Positions 11,516 to 23,841 of a stretch of DNA of 64,000 nt are shown in pieces (within the stretch, counting starts at the first letter, position 1; each line of letters opens with the position of its first letter). Position numbers and translations under genes: made by a program. Source of the stretch: Allolobophora icterica. Its lineage: Eukaryota; Annelida; Clitellata; Crassiclitellata; Lumbricidae. The notes under the pieces were generated by a model. It did not search any database. It saw only the letters and a program-made list of their open reading frames with translations, and was not told the origin of the DNA. Location of the stretch: NCBI GenBank assembly GCA_963556255.1, contig OY744606.1, positions 68,182,125-68,246,124 on the forward strand, written 5' to 3'.

Positions 11516-11656
11516 CTTTGTTTCTCGGTTTCTGGATCTTTTGCAGTGGTGTCAAATGGTAATATGTACTCATAGTCATGTGACGACCTATCGCCAGTTA
11601 ATACATTGGTGTTTTCCATGGTTGTCATGTTTTGCAGTTCGGCGTTGACGCGAGCT
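11516..11656 (-). CDS. Gene A exon 8: tail cassette exon
   Basis: The acceptor GCTCGACAG is at its start and the donor AG|GTAAAA at its end. The exon is 141 nt (47 codons) with entry phase 2 and exit phase 2, so it can be included or skipped without changing frame. It codes residues 323-369, including HDYEYILPFD with two tyrosines. If it is not spliced, the frame ends at once in TAA (AGG TAA), giving a short-tail form. The start resembles exon 9 (DRARVNAE against DRARADGG), suggesting exon duplication. No counterpart was found between the matching exons of gene B. Confidence 0.75.
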
Positions 11657-11779
11657 CTGTCGAGCATATTAACAATATTCACATTAATTAACAACTATAA
11701 ATTTCTTCAGTATGATATGGCATTACCTTTTAATGAAAACAAATTGCAATGATAGTGCTTAGCAGTTGAGCTTAACGGA

Positions 11780-11875
11780 TTTAGTCAAGGTACGATTACG
11801 TATGTACGTATGTACTTATGTACGTAGGCCTACGTACGTACGTACGTATGTATGTATGTATGTATGCATCCGGTA
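11780..11875. repeat. (TACG/TATG)n microsatellite
   Basis: GTACGTACGTATGTATG-type tetranucleotide run in intron 7 of gene A, containing one TAGGCCTA. Confidence 0.85.
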
Positions 11876-12655
11876 AAAAAATTATGTGCCGTCAAACTAT
11901 TGCGGTTCATTCCAAGAGGAGGATCTTGGATCTGATTCTGTTCTCAACAGGGAGCCAATGTTATAAACGTGCGAGAATTTCTGCAGGTTTTCACAATTCG
12001 GGCGACGCCTGTGAGGAGAGACTATATAATTATATAGCGACTTATTGAAGATGTTTCAAGCGTTAAAACTGCCCTGAAAGGACAGCATTGCAAAGAAGTC
12101 ACATATACAGTTAATACCATAAAGGTTCGAATAGGCTCAAACACACATATTTCACAAGAAATGCAATGAAGGCACTCAACCAAATTGATTAATCCTTGTT
12201 GAAAGAAGGGGATGAGAAGTTATATGTTGCTGCAATGTGAACGAGATTTTCTTTCAGACAACAAAATAATCTAATCTGCCTACTCAGAGTTGCAGATTAA
12301 CAGTTTCATGGTACGAAAATTTATGTGGCTTATTTTGTACTTCCAAGGATACTAATCACAAACATTCACAATAACCTGTCATTATACTATTTTAATGACC
12401 ATTATAATTATGATGGTAAAATTAGTCTTCGTAAAAATACGTAATACTGAAATCTCTCCAGCGCATTCAATCTCGGTGTATGCAAAGGCAACTGAATGAT
12501 GATTAAGATGAATTCCTTTTATATGTAATGTGATGTTATGTTATGTGATCAAACATCAAGGTAGTGTAGCTTCGAAGATTTTAAACTGCATGGCAAAATT
12601 CAAAATCAGGTAACTCTGGCAGAGTAAGGATTTCATCAAGACATAGGATTAATAC
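11876..12655. other. Intron 7 of gene A, nothing further recognised
   Basis: AT-rich sequence without transposon ends or exon-like frames that I could support. Confidence 0.4.
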
Positions 12656-12752
12656 CTTCTCCGTTTTGCAACGTAACAAGCAATGAGTGCTATCATTCCT
12701 GTAATCAAAACGAGTCCGCCAACTGTTATAGCTACGATCCAAACCATCGTGT
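12656..12752 (-). CDS. Gene A exon 7: transmembrane helix
   Basis: The acceptor GGTTTTAG and donor AG|GTATTA bound 97 nt coding residues 291-322. It is a hydrophobic run starting TMVWIVAITVGGLVLITGM and ending in the stop-transfer sequence AKRRR. It closely matches gene B 59823-59922 (TMVFIIAVVVGGIVLMTGM and AKRRR). This fixes the topology: propeller outside, tyrosine-bearing tail inside. Confidence 0.9.
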
Positions 12753-13029
12753 CTAAAACCCAAAAATCATAAAAAGAGTGGATGATTTTCAAACTTCTAC
12801 AAGTTTGAATGAATTAGGATTAGTATAATTTTTATCAGTATCGAAGCTCTTTTTGTTCGTACTATTTTACATCAAAGCTTTTTAAGGCTGTCATTTTTAT
12901 AGCAACGCAATGCAACAAATTATATTACAGAAAACAATTTTAAAAAATTTCTGAAATCAAAGAAAATACAACACAACTGCAATCATCCCGAGAACCAGGT
13001 GGCGCTCCAGCGTGTAAACACCGACTGAT

Positions 13030-13135
13030 CTCGGCTGTGGTTTTTTACTGTACTCTTCAGCCGGGGTTGGGTCGGGAGTGCTTCTGAGTAGATAACCTTG
13101 CGGAGGGGCTATACAAATTGTCCATATGAATGAAT
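13030..13135 (-). repeat. Interspersed repeat tail (GCGCTATATAAAT family)
   Basis: The minus strand resembles 32300-32370 and 47215-47285: a short stretch with a TATAGCGCC-type start, CTACTCAGAAG and GCTCCCGACCC. These look like 3' ends of a LINE or SINE family. Degenerate. Confidence 0.55.
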
Positions 13136-13249
13136 GAATCCCTATTTCGACCAGAAATGATATGACATTGTGTTTACCGTAATATAAATAATAGAGGTAA
13201 GAGATATATTCTGACATGACTTCCTGATAGAAGACATAGATCGAAGATA

Positions 13250-13706
13250 GGGGCCATCCATATATTACGTACGCAAAAATCCCGGAAAATTAGACCCCCT
13301 CCCCCTGTTTGCAAGCCTACTTTCTTCCACACCCCCCCATGCGTACGTACGCTTGACGCACACCCCCCGGAAGACCAGCTGCAGAAAGTGTCTCGACAGC
13401 TCCAGGCTGTCTGAACTTGAGGCCACATTGAAGGATGAGTGAGGGCCAATATAGACAAATTATAGGTGTCTCGTTCACAGCACAGAATAACTGCACATGG
13501 CTTTTATATAATGTAATAAAAATGCCATGGACGACTATAGGACAATACAGAGTTATAAATAGGCAAATGTGGACGTCATAATTAGAAATTTATTTTGCGT
13601 ACGTACACATTTTGTCCCCCCCTCCCCCCGTTCGAATCCGTACGCAAAATCGCCTAAATCCGACTCCCGACCCCCCTCTGAGCGTACGTAATATGTGGAT
13701 GGCCCC
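13250..13706. mobile_element. MITE with GGGGCCATCC termini
   Basis: GGGGCCATCCATATATTACG at the left and its inverted counterpart ending GGATGGCCCC at the right (one or two mismatches over about 25 bp), flanked by ATA on both sides, a possible 3-bp target duplication. It lies in intron 6 of gene A. A 3-bp duplication would suit a PIF/Harbinger-type element, but this is inference. Reading frames inside are coincidental. Confidence 0.8.
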
Positions 13707-13763
13707 ATAAGGTAACATTTATCATCAGAAATTAAATTACAGCTTCGTGATCACATAGCCTAC

Positions 13764-13849
13764 CTCTGGCGAAACTGGAGTTGTAGTAAGCTATTCCCCA
13801 GAGTTTTCCCAATATTTCTGGAGTTTGGTTCGACATTATGTGCGTCTCT
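13764..13849 (-). CDS. Gene A exon 6: end of propeller and juxtamembrane segment
   Basis: The acceptor CTTCACAG and donor G|GTAGGC bound 86 nt coding residues 262-290, with THIMSNQTPEILGKLWGI and AYYNSSFAR. NQT and NSS are potential N-glycosylation sites. The gene B exon at 62727-62812 is the same length with the pattern EQTPKVFGKLLGIVYYNSS. It follows blade 6 (YLYITD) and leads directly into the membrane exon. Confidence 0.85.
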
Positions 13850-14095
13850 CTGTGAAGTCTCTTTATGTAACTATAACCAAGTAAATGAATTACTTAGAAT
13901 CTGGGAAGACTAAATAAACGATTTTGCGAGTCATATCCCTGAATGATTAAAATGGGCAAAGAGGCATAAAAACTATTATGAAAAACAAGTAATTAAATTA
14001 CATGGTTTACAGTCAGCTGGTAACATGCACAAATGACGATAAAGACGGTAGTGATGAGAGAAACATCAATGCAGTTGCTGATGTTGTTGTTGTTT

Positions 14096-14655
<560 letters not shown>

Positions 14656-14802
14656 CAGCATGGTGTGAATGAAATGAATTTAGCAGCAGCAATCATGATC
14701 ACATAATTATACTAAATCAATTGATCACATATTAATGATGCATTAATAGCATCCGATTCTTTCTATTCCACTGACGTGAACGCGAGGTAAATATCTGCAT
14801 AC

Positions 14803-14953
14803 TTGTGATTCAAGTCTGTGATGTAAAGGTATTCTGGACTGAGTGCCATGGCAAAATAGCTTGCTTCACTGTCTGTTATCAACGTAACTCGTCCACTTCC
14901 GTCTAGTTTGGCCATCTCTATGCTTAGGCGGCTTGCCCAGTACATCACGTGCT
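14803..14953 (-). CDS. Gene A exon 5: YWTD blades 5 and 6
   Basis: The acceptor TTTTCACAG and donor AA|GTATGC bound 151 nt coding residues 212-262. Visible blade motifs are VMYWASRLSIEMAKLDGSG (blade 5) and ALSPEYLYITDLNHK (start of blade 6). The YWTD consensus has drifted to YWAS in blade 5, where gene B keeps YWAD. Gene B exon 63814-63970 is homologous and two codons longer (it has the NIDRIE turn intact). The two-base start phase fits the one-base end of exon 4. Confidence 0.9.
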
Positions 14954-16961
14954 CTGTGAAAATTACATAACCAAAGGTCATCACAAGGGCAACCGAATGA
15001 GACGGAATAAGCCAAAGACCTTAAAAAGTGAAAATATTATCTTCACTGAAGTGACAGCAAAGTGTTTGACTAGCCGGAGGGATTAGGTTTTCGATCCAAT
15101 GACAAGGGTTAACCAGGTCTATCAATTTGGTAAAGTTGAATCCAATCGATAATTAGGCCTATCATTTTCGCATTATAGAGTGAGGATTCGTATCTCTAAG
15201 ACCAATTTCGATTACATGGTGCCTGACAAGTCAAGCAAGCATTCAAGAGAGTGAAGAACTATGTAGGCCCCCTAATGATTGACCGAATCAAAAGCTGCTG
15301 TGAAGCGAAGATCGCAAATAGCAAATTGTAGGCCTACAGCTTCAGTCGCATGGTGGTTTTCAATTTCAATTCAATACCATGGGCTCAGCGCCCGTAGGTG
15401 TCTGATGCCTTCTTTACATGGTGGTTGCATTAAGCTAAATGAACGGAAGGAATAGGAGCAAGCAAACAGTTAACAGGTTTTATGAATTTTTAAACACCTT
15501 TTATAGAAGTAGATGAATGTGGCATAGAATGACAAAATGTGTACCCACATACATTGTATCCTAAACTTAAAGAGACGATATGGTAAGCAGAAGCGTCGTA
15601 AACATCTTTCAGGATTGCCGCTCAGTGTAGGTACTCGCACCATCAATAATTAGAACGTAGCCTACATGTAGGCCTACATGCTAAAACGCTCTCCGCTTTG
15701 GATATAAGATATTTTATCTGACATCCTAAGCAAACACATTCATTATTCACAACAGTGAATTGTGAAACCTGCAATACTCTATGTTGCATGTTTCAGTGTC
15801 TAAGCAGAGGTAACCGTAAATTCGATGCTGTGATTATCAAGTTTAGCCATAAGCGTCTTGTTATTTTGAAGTGGAAAATATGATAAAAGAGTAGGTGAAA
15901 TGTCGATTATGAGGAAAAGATTTTTAGTACACACAGTAAGGATATCGCGGTCCGATAGATGAGTTTCTCCAGAAAAGATATGTCTTACAACAGAGTATAA
16001 CATAACCTGTTCATGAAAGATCTTGTTTATGACTTAAGTCATTAGTTGGGAAGAAACCTGGTTGCTTAGGTCAATATCGAACCGGAAGTCCCAGACTGCT
16101 AATTTTTACTATCCCGATGATCTAATTCTATAGACTCCAACAGCCAGTTATTATAAGTTGTGAAGAGGACGATACCCAGTATTGGAGCAGCGATTTGAAA
16201 GTATTTGAAAAAGGCAGAGCATATGTCGAGTTTCCATCTTTTATTCTTTGGCGTGGTGGTGGGATCAACTTGTTGAAGGCTCCACGGACTCGTCCTGCAC
16301 AGACACAGTTCCAGTTGAATTACTGAACGCAGCGTCGTCTCCTACCATCTGCTAAGGGCTGCTCTCTGCTGGGGTTCGTTTGTTGTGACCCTCGTAACCT
16401 GTCTTCGCTCTTCTTATTCGATCCTACGTTGTCCAGAAACTCCGAACATTGTGCCTACTATCCGCTCCGAACAGGAATCCGTCTGTTGAGCTGTGCGGAA
16501 GCTTGCCTGTGGTGACTATTTCTAATTGTCTGAACCAGAGGGTGTTTCAAGAAAAATTTACCACTACACAAAATCGTGAGTCTATAGTGGGTGTCAATAA
16601 TAAAAATCATAAATTATTATGAATTGCAAAACATTTCCTGCACAAACAGCCTTCCATCACTGCACTTTTCAATTTATCGCTGCACATTTTGTGCATCATT
16701 GCACGTTAAAACAATCCCTGGTCTGAACACGGTTTGCCAAATGATTAAGTTTTTGTTCTTATTGACTATAACATCATTTAGTTTGGCATTGGCATTGCTT
16801 TTGTGAGAAACTTAAAGTGCTCTACAGTAGGTATCCATGGCACATGCATACTTGCCTAACAGAAATTCTCGTTTTTTAATGACGATATCTGTAAGACACA
16901 CGCCTTAAAAGTTCACAAATAATCTATTTTGTTCTAAATGCAATGACCGTAGAATATTTGC
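14954..16961 (-). other. Intron 4 of gene A
   Basis: It contains scattered TAGGCCTA copies and a LINE-tail-like piece near 15350-15420. A minus-strand frame at 15800-16003 looks propeller-like at first but cannot be joined in phase, so it is not included as an exon. Confidence 0.5.
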
Positions 16962-17089
16962 CTTCAAAGTCGATTGCCAATGCATTTGGCCTGACCAATT
17001 TGTCCGTCTTAATCGCTGTGCGTTCGTATGTACTGAGATCGATAACATATATTCCAGGCTGAACGCCCTGATCAGTGTAGTACAGGGCT
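16962..17089 (-). CDS. Gene A exon 4: YWTD blade 4
   Basis: The acceptor TCTCTGTAG starts a one-base phase completing an arginine codon. The exon codes residues 170-211: ALYYTDQGVQPGIYVIDLS (blade 4) and RPNALAIDFE, the typical run-in to the next blade. The end is placed at GAAG|GCAAAT, a GC donor. It joins exon 5 in phase to give AIDFEEHVMYW, exactly the spacing expected between LDL-receptor class B repeats. No GT donor gives a comparable join. Confidence 0.8.
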
Positions 17090-17483
17090 CTACAGAGAAA
17101 CAACAACGCAAAACAAATATTGCCGTCTTTTATTTATTTCATGTAACTGTTGAGTGTTGACATATGTTTAGTGTGTTAGTGTGCTTAGTGTGCTTCGAGA
17201 TTAATTCAAATTTAGTTATGTTGGTATTCAGCAGTTCTACTAATTAAATGCTACGCAACTAACTTGTTTGGTGGCCTTGGTTCAATCGAGACTGGTTTTA
17301 CATTTAGGAAAGAGTCTGTCCATGTGCTAATATAATGTTTGCAGCTATCAGCAGCTGACCTCTTTTTGTTCTCACTGGTTGCTGTATGTGAATGTTGCCG
17401 AACTTGTTTGATGTCGCAAGGCTATTCACAGCACAAAGCCCCGTGTTCTATATGTGTAGGCCCTAGTTTTAATACTTGCTCAC

Positions 17484-17655
17484 CTTTTTTCTGTGTCTAC
17501 AACAAAACCACGCGGCACCATTCCGGTTTCATCGATGATGGTGAATTGTCCACTTCCGTCGAGGTTCATCTCAACAATCTTTGAAAAGTTTCCTTCATCT
17601 CCGTAGTACAGCTTTCTGTTTTTAGTGTCCAACGCCAATCCATAGATATGTGACG
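17484..17655 (-). CDS. Gene A exon 3: YWTD blade 3
   Basis: The acceptor GTTATAACAG and donor AG|GTGAGC bound 172 nt coding residues 112-169. HIYGLALDTKNRKLYYGDEG and EMNLDGSG are a clear class B repeat (YWTD drifted to YYGD), followed by PRGFVVDTEK, the lead-in to blade 4. It joins exon 2 (one base) and exon 4 (two bases) in phase. Confidence 0.9.
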
Positions 17656-18104
17656 CTGTTATAACAGATGTCAGATAAGGTAGAAAGGAAGACAGTATAA
17701 TCAAAGCTATAGAAAGGAAGACAGTATAATCAAAGCTAGAGTCCAATCTTGTTCTCCATGGGAGAACCTAGGCCGAAGTCTGATAGTTCAGGAAACGCAA
17801 GGTGTAAACTTAAAACTCGTATCTTTCAACTTGAATACCCGCCGTAGCCTCGCTTCTGACTGATTTACTCGAAGCGACCGCTGACTGAGGTCTCGAATAG
17901 TATGGTAACAGTACCATGGAAGCCATGAGATTAGATTAGAAACAAAGTCACGACCACAACTTGCAATCTCGAGTCTTCGAGCAGAAACTTATCATGGCTG
18001 CGCGTCTCGTCGGTCGAATCGGCGTTTTGCGATTTATTCTTCGTCTAACACGATATTCCAATAGCCAGGACCAAAGATGTATGACAACATATTCGTGCTT
18101 ACTT
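17656..18104. other. Start of intron 2 of gene A, nothing recognised
   Basis: Contains a 25-bp direct repeat (AGAAAGGAAGACAGTATAAT at about 17680-17730) and no coding signal. Confidence 0.4.
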
Positions 18105-19327
18105 ACTCTAGCCAAAAATTAAATGTATGCAAGAAAGGACAAGAGATTGTAATAACTGGGGATTCAATATTGATCTTCTCAAAACGAATGATCACAAAGA
18201 AACTAACCAATTCCATAATTGCCTGACCTCTCATCAATTCTTCTCCTCCAATACGAGGCCTACGCGCATCACTTCTCATACTTCCACACTTATTGATAAT
18301 ATATTTTCACTGCTTGGTCGAAACTAATTAGAGCAGCAGCTGTATGACAGATTTATCCGATCATCTTCCAAACAAATTTTCTTAACCCTATGTCTACCCG
18401 GAAAATTAATGATGAAAATATGGTTAAATTTGATTCACTCCTTGCTGATACAGATTGGGGTCCTGTTATGAAAGTTAGTAAGGATGGGGACGCTAATGGG
18501 GCTTGTGAACAGTTTTTGGAAATTTATAAAACATGGTATGATAATGTATTTCCCTTAATAACTAAACATACTAAATCTAGGAAATTTACTTAAAAACAAC
18601 CATGGATGTAATCTGGCCTCCTCAAATCCTGTAAGATAAAAAAATTCTCTCTACTTGAAATTTATAAAAATCGCCAAATGAGGCTAATAAAATGAGATTG
18701 TTTAAGTATAGAAATAAATTTAAGACAATTAGACTTATGGCTGAAAAAACTATTATGAAGCTGATTTCTCTAAAAATTAATGTTGATCTCAAACAGACAT
18801 GGAAACTCATTCGCTACGTAATGCAGCTAAGTAATGAGGACGAAACATTGAGGTGCTAAAAATAAATGGGGTTGATGTTAGGCCTAGTGATCCTCAGATA
18901 ATAGCCAATGAGCTTAATGATTTTTCACTAATATTGCTCAATCGCTTGCTGATAAACTGCACTCCTCTCACTTTCTCTTCAATAGTTATCTTCAGGTTCG
19001 TTAACAGAATTCAATGGGCGCTCTCCTTACCAGCCCGAGGAAATTCTGTAAGTAGGTTGGAACTTCAAAAAAGCCCGCAGTAAAGGAGTTGATGATATCT
19101 ATAGACCCTTCCCTTGCTGAGCCTAATCTAGATAAAATTGCTATACCTTTGGCGGAAATTATAAATAATTATTGTTCTCTAAACAGTAGAATTGTTCCTG
19201 ACGCCATAAAAGTTGTTAAAATATTACCTATATTAAAGAAAGGTGATAAGGAAAATGTCTCTAACTATAGGCCTATTTCTATTTTACCTCATTTCTCCAA
19301 ATTCTATGAAAAGCTCATGCATCTTAT
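18105..19327 (+). mobile_element. Jockey/CR1-type LINE, 5' part (interrupted)
   Basis: Plus-strand remnants in order: endonuclease end (TRITSHTSTLIDNIFS at about 18262-18312, preceded by a frameshifted GDFN-type motif), linker, and RT start (KILPILKKGD and NYRPISILPHFSKFYEKLMH at about 19215-19320). Several stops and frameshifts are present. The copy begins abruptly near 18105, so it is 5'-truncated. It is antisense to gene A in intron 2. The reading stops at 19327, where a 2-kb insertion begins, and resumes at 21366. Confidence 0.85.
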
Positions 19328-21365
19328 TGTAACGATGGTCTAACCCTCGTTACTGGTGATTATTTAGCGCCAGTGTGTATTGCCTTGTGTCCATTGATAT
19401 TACGGTTTAATTATATAGCGCCTAAGCCGTATTGCCGTTTCAACTAGCTTCGCGTCTCATTTCGCGCCGATTTGCCTACGTCACACAATAGGTTGCTAAG
19501 GGGTGAACCGCTCGACGGCCGTGTGGTAGCTTCAAAGAGAGACCGCCGCACAGACCTAGCGATACAGAGAGACCGAGTCGACGGGTAAAACGCGCATACA
19601 AGTAGGTTCTAAGGAATTTCTATATGCCGCCTTAGTGGGAGCTAGAGGGACATCGGCGCGGACAACTGCGCGACGGCGTAGGCCAGGCAGACGGTTAGGC
19701 GGATCAAAGTATTATACCGTCTTTGCGGGTGAGCCCAGACGCGCAAAAATTGGAGGGGGGTTTGACTTCAAACGGGAGCGCAGTTCATGTGAGTGCAATT
19801 TCATGAGCGGCTTCTTTCAAGTCGAGTTGGAGAATCTAAAAATAACTCGGTGACATCCGTCCAAATTGCGGAGGGGTTGGGGCCCATAGCAACGGCCTTT
19901 CTATATAAGATTTCGCTTTGAATTTCTCAAAAACACTCGTATTTCGACTGCCTAGGAGGAGCACGTACGGTGGATAGCGCGTGTTGGCACGCGGAAATTC
20001 TTGATATTCGGCGTTTGTACGCCTGGGAGAAGCGTGTATGGCACGCTAGTTTTCGCCGATGTGGTCGGCTGGTGTTTGAAATATCAATTGGAATATATGT
20101 ATCAAATTGAGCGAATTTGATGTGCGCCTTTTCTGGAGTCGGATATATCGTGTTTTCAATTTATTTCTGAGCGGAAGTTCTGGAATATATTTCATCTTCT
20201 CTGTGGATATAAAAAATAAATTCGATAATTCGGCGATTTGTGGAAATACGTGATTTACACGTAGGCCCTATTGGCAAGGAGATAAGTTTTCACATATTGA
20301 AGATATCTGGAGTATAAATATCTTATCGATTCACGGAGATAAGTTCTCATATATTGGAAATATTTGGAGTATAAAATATCTTGTCGATCGACGGTAGGCC
20401 GAGAAATTGAATTGTCCTTCCGGCCTTGTAACTCGTTGGCCGATGATAATTATTTCAGCCGGGGAAATTCTTAGTATAAATCCCTTTAACTCCAGGTCAA
20501 TAGAAGGCTATAATATTAGCTTGTTTCCGATAAGTAAGATTACCATTATAACTTGTCTAGAATAATTATATTGCTAGCAAGATAGCCATTACAACTTGTA
20601 TAAAACTGTTGTATTGTTAGATTGTAAGTAAGATAAGGATTAAAACTATAAGTAAGATAGTAGGCTAAACGTGTTAAACTTAGAAATAAGATTATAAATA
20701 ATACAGTTGAACCTTTTTAGTTTGTCAGTACGATTGTACGTATTATTTTCGATTAATAATAAACTTATAAAACTTGTACCAAATTGATTAACATGGAAAT
20801 TACAGATACAGAAAGATCTGTATCGCGCCAGTCGGGCTCGAGTTCTGTAGTAGTAGAACAAGCTCTTGAAAGAATGAGTCTTGCTCAAGAACAGGCCTTA
20901 GACCGACAAAGTGTTGTGTTAGAAAGTTTGCGAGTAAGTCAAGAGCAAGCCTCAGAAAGGCAGAGTGCCATCTTGGAGAGTTTAAGTGTTGCTCAGGGAC
21001 AAGCCTCAGAAAGACAGTGTGCTATCTTAGAGTTGCTGGTATCACGCTTAGAGCGCCTCGAGCCAATGCCTACTAATAGTAAATTCGCTGTGGAGTCATA
21101 TGCGAACCCTGGTTCCAGCAATGTTGCTGGGGCTATTGCCCATCCGACAACCGCGCCTATCCACTCGACCATCAGCCTGGTAAATAAGTATGATAATACA
21201 CAGTTAAGACACGCCTCTGATCTCAGTCTAGCCAATGACATGGATAGTTCTGACTGGCCTACATTTCGGGCTCCACAGCGATGCGCCGGGTCGTCTTTGG
21301 AGTTTGCACGTGCGACAATTGGTCCGAGAAGTGACGCGAAACATGACGAACCCGACGGCGCGACA
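19328..21365 (+). mobile_element. LTR-like insertion in the LINE (TG...CA, TTAT duplication)
   Basis: The LINE is split exactly here. The insert begins TGTAACGATGG and ends GCGCGACA, with TTAT at 19324-19327 and again at 21366-21369. These are the marks of an LTR retroelement insertion, but no second LTR is visible in the 2038 bp. Near the left end GTAACGA and TCGTTAC form a short inverted pair. It could be a long solo LTR, a non-autonomous element or a deleted copy. It carries one coding region (20794-21365). Confidence 0.6.
20794..21365 (+). CDS. Gag-like N-terminal coiled-coil protein, ends in LINE sequence
   Basis: The ATG at 20794 opens a frame with three tandem 18-residue repeats (units near LERMSLAQEQALDRQSVV, LESLRVSQEQASERQSAI, LESLSVAQGQASERQCAI), predicted coiled coil, then a low-complexity middle. 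There is no zinc knuckle or protease. The frame runs by chance in phase into the interrupted LINE RT (from 21366) and stops at 21666, so the full open frame of about 290 codons is a chimera of two elements. A capsid-type role is inferred only from position and style. Confidence 0.5.
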
Positions 21366-22985
21366 TTATTATATAAAATTTTTGATATTATTCACCAATT
21401 ACAGCATGGATTCCAACAGGGACATTCCGCTTATATGGCATTAACGAATATGCATGATGTGATCACCAAGGCCATAGATAATAACAAATGCTCGGTTGGG
21501 GTGTTTTTCGATCGAGCAAAGGCGTTTGGTATGGTTGATCATAAAATCTTGCTAAGCAAATTAGAATATTATGGAATTAGAGGTACTCAGTTAAACTGGT
21601 TTGCCAGTTATCTAGATAAACGCGCTCAGAGGTTTTTCTGTAATGGGGTATGGTCAGGACTTTACTAGATTAAATACGGTGTCCCACAGGGGTCCAATCT
21701 TGGACCCTTATTATTTCTTCTCTATATTAATGATCTAGCTAAAACTTCCACAGCCTCTTACTTTACACTGTTTGCAGATGACACAAATGTCTTTTATTCT
21801 CACTCCTCTTGGAGGTAGTTGATTAGGTTATTTAATATGGAATTAGAAAAAATAAATACTTGGTTCTCTGCGAATAGACTTTCTTTGAATTTAGATAAAA
21901 CTAATTACATTTTATTTAAATCTTATAGAAAATCAACACCTAACGAGAATTTAGATATAACTATAAAAGATGCTACTCAAGAGAGGTTGATTCAACTAGG
22001 TTCCTTGGTGTACATATCGATCAACATTTAACATGTAAATCACATATTAATGAAATTTCAAGTACAATTGATAAGAATGTTGGAATTCTGAGCCGTATTG
22101 CTTGCCTGTTACCTCAATGCGTTAAATTAAGTCTATACTATGTACTTATCTTTCCGTACCTTAATTACTGTAATATTATTTGGGCAATAGCTTATCCCTC
22201 CACGCCAAAAAGGACTGATAGGCCTAAATCTGCAAAAACAAGGTTGTACGCTTAATTGCAGGTGCTCGAAAATGGGACCATACTGCCCTATTGTTCAGAG
22301 AATTTAAAATATTGAGAGAGGATCAAATTAAGATTTCCAAGTTGGGGAATTCTTTTTCCGTCTAGAGCATGGACTTCTACTACGTAGTTTTAAGGATTTC
22401 ATGCCTCGTGGTTATGACATTCACTCCCATTATACCAGAAATGCCTCCGTTTATTGTTCGGTTAAAATACATTCTAATACCCGTCATACAATCAAGTCCA
22501 AGGGAACGCAGATATGGAATTCAATTCCTACTGAAATACGTATGTCAAACAATTTAATTATTTTTAAAAAGAAATTACGTATGCACCTTGTCTCTTTATT
22601 ATAATCTTCATTAATGACTAAGGAAGGTCTTTTGCCGCGTCAAGTTAAAATGTTTAATTAAGATTATTTTTCTTAGTTAAGTTTTGTACTTCTGTAACTA
22701 ATTAGGATACATCTGGTGTAGGTTCATTTATGAGAAATGAGTCATTGCCATCCAGTTGTACCTTTAGGATATGTCTTATCCAGGCCAGGACTATTTTTAG
22801 GTTAAATACAAAGGTTTGGGTACCATGATTTAGCGGGATACACATATTACACATCCATTCTGGGTTTCCACTTGTTGCCCTAGTTTATATTTTTTCTTTC
22901 GATGTTACTCGATGTATTGTGTCAATGTCATGTACCCGGTATTCTGTTCTGGGTTGCAATAAAATGATTTGATTGATTTGATAAT
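21366..22985 (+). mobile_element. Jockey/CR1-type LINE, 3' part
   Basis: The reverse transcriptase resumes with QHGFQQGHSAYMALTNM, then [18 protein letters not shown] and FADDTNVFY, the catalytic Y/FADD box, at about 21775-21792. Thumb remnants and an RSKGTQIWNSIPTEIR-like C-terminal stretch follow in broken frames to about 22604. The element ends in an AATAAAATGATTTGATTGA tail. A stop after SGLY (21666) and a frame change near 21810 show it is dead. Confidence 0.85.
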
Positions 22986-22989
22986 AAAA

Positions 22990-23036
22990 TTAATTGATTT
23001 GATATATGTACGTATGTAGTTATGTACGTATGTATG
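22990..23036. repeat. (TATG)n microsatellite, left of gypsy insertion
   Basis: ATGTACGTATGTAGTTATGT-type tract directly before the LTR. The matching tract continues at 31546, so the element inserted into one microsatellite. Confidence 0.85.
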
Positions 23037-23403
23037 TGAAGCGGCCGTTGTTGGCTACTTCGTTGATAGATAACACTCATTGATTTAATATTACTTTATT
23101 CTTAACTTGCAATTAACTACGTTGACTACAATAATTAATATTCGATTCACCTACACGCACTCTCAATTCACTCACTACACACTGTTGTTGTTCCTACCAC
23201 CGTCGTTCGTTACTCGTTCTTTCCTTCTCTCTCCTCGTTCTTCCCTTCTCTCTCCCCTCGTTTCCCAAAACATGCCTCTTAATACATAAGTGACTTGTGC
23301 TGATGATGATGATAGCTGAGCCTTCCTACCTACAGCTCGCATGCAACAGACACATTATGTGCACGACCAAATGAATGAATGACTGTATGTATGACCACTA
23401 TAT
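23037..23403 (-). repeat. 3' LTR of gypsy element
   Basis: It begins TGAAGCGGCCGTTG on the plus strand. Near-identical to 31179-31545, with one difference seen at about 23370 (A against G). Confidence 0.95.
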
Positions 23404-23841
23404 GACCATCCTTATAAAAAAACACGAGCCACGGGTTTTTCCCGTTAAACCCCTCAACAAAATAACGAATAACCAACAGTGAAGAATACTAATACAAACA
23501 GTCTATCAGTCCATAATTCTATCAGACCCCGTGCGGTGAATCGAACGCAGTGACAATAACAATCGAAATAGCAATCAAATAGTAAGCACGACATGAGAAA
23601 CTAACGTAATATAACACAATACTCATAACTACCACTATATGACCATTAATGATCACAACACAATAACCATATAAAGTACCGAAATATAACCATGTAACCA
23701 TAAAAATCGTCATCCCAATACGAACAAGTAGAACATGATAATACAAGCGACAGCAAGATAAGCAACTAAAACTAAACGATAGCAATCAATCGACGAATAG
23801 TTCAATCAACAAGCAGAAATTCAAGGTAACAACAACACTGA

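Noticed and set aside
13174..13458. Open frames overlapping the MITE at 13250-13706
   Set aside because: They cross the inverted repeat end and have no counterpart in gene B.
15800..16003. Minus-strand frame resembling a propeller blade (LFLIIDI, KLDNHSIEF)
   Set aside because: Its possible splice sites are weak, its exit phase does not fit the next exon, and exon 4 joins exon 5 directly with perfect phase and blade spacing.
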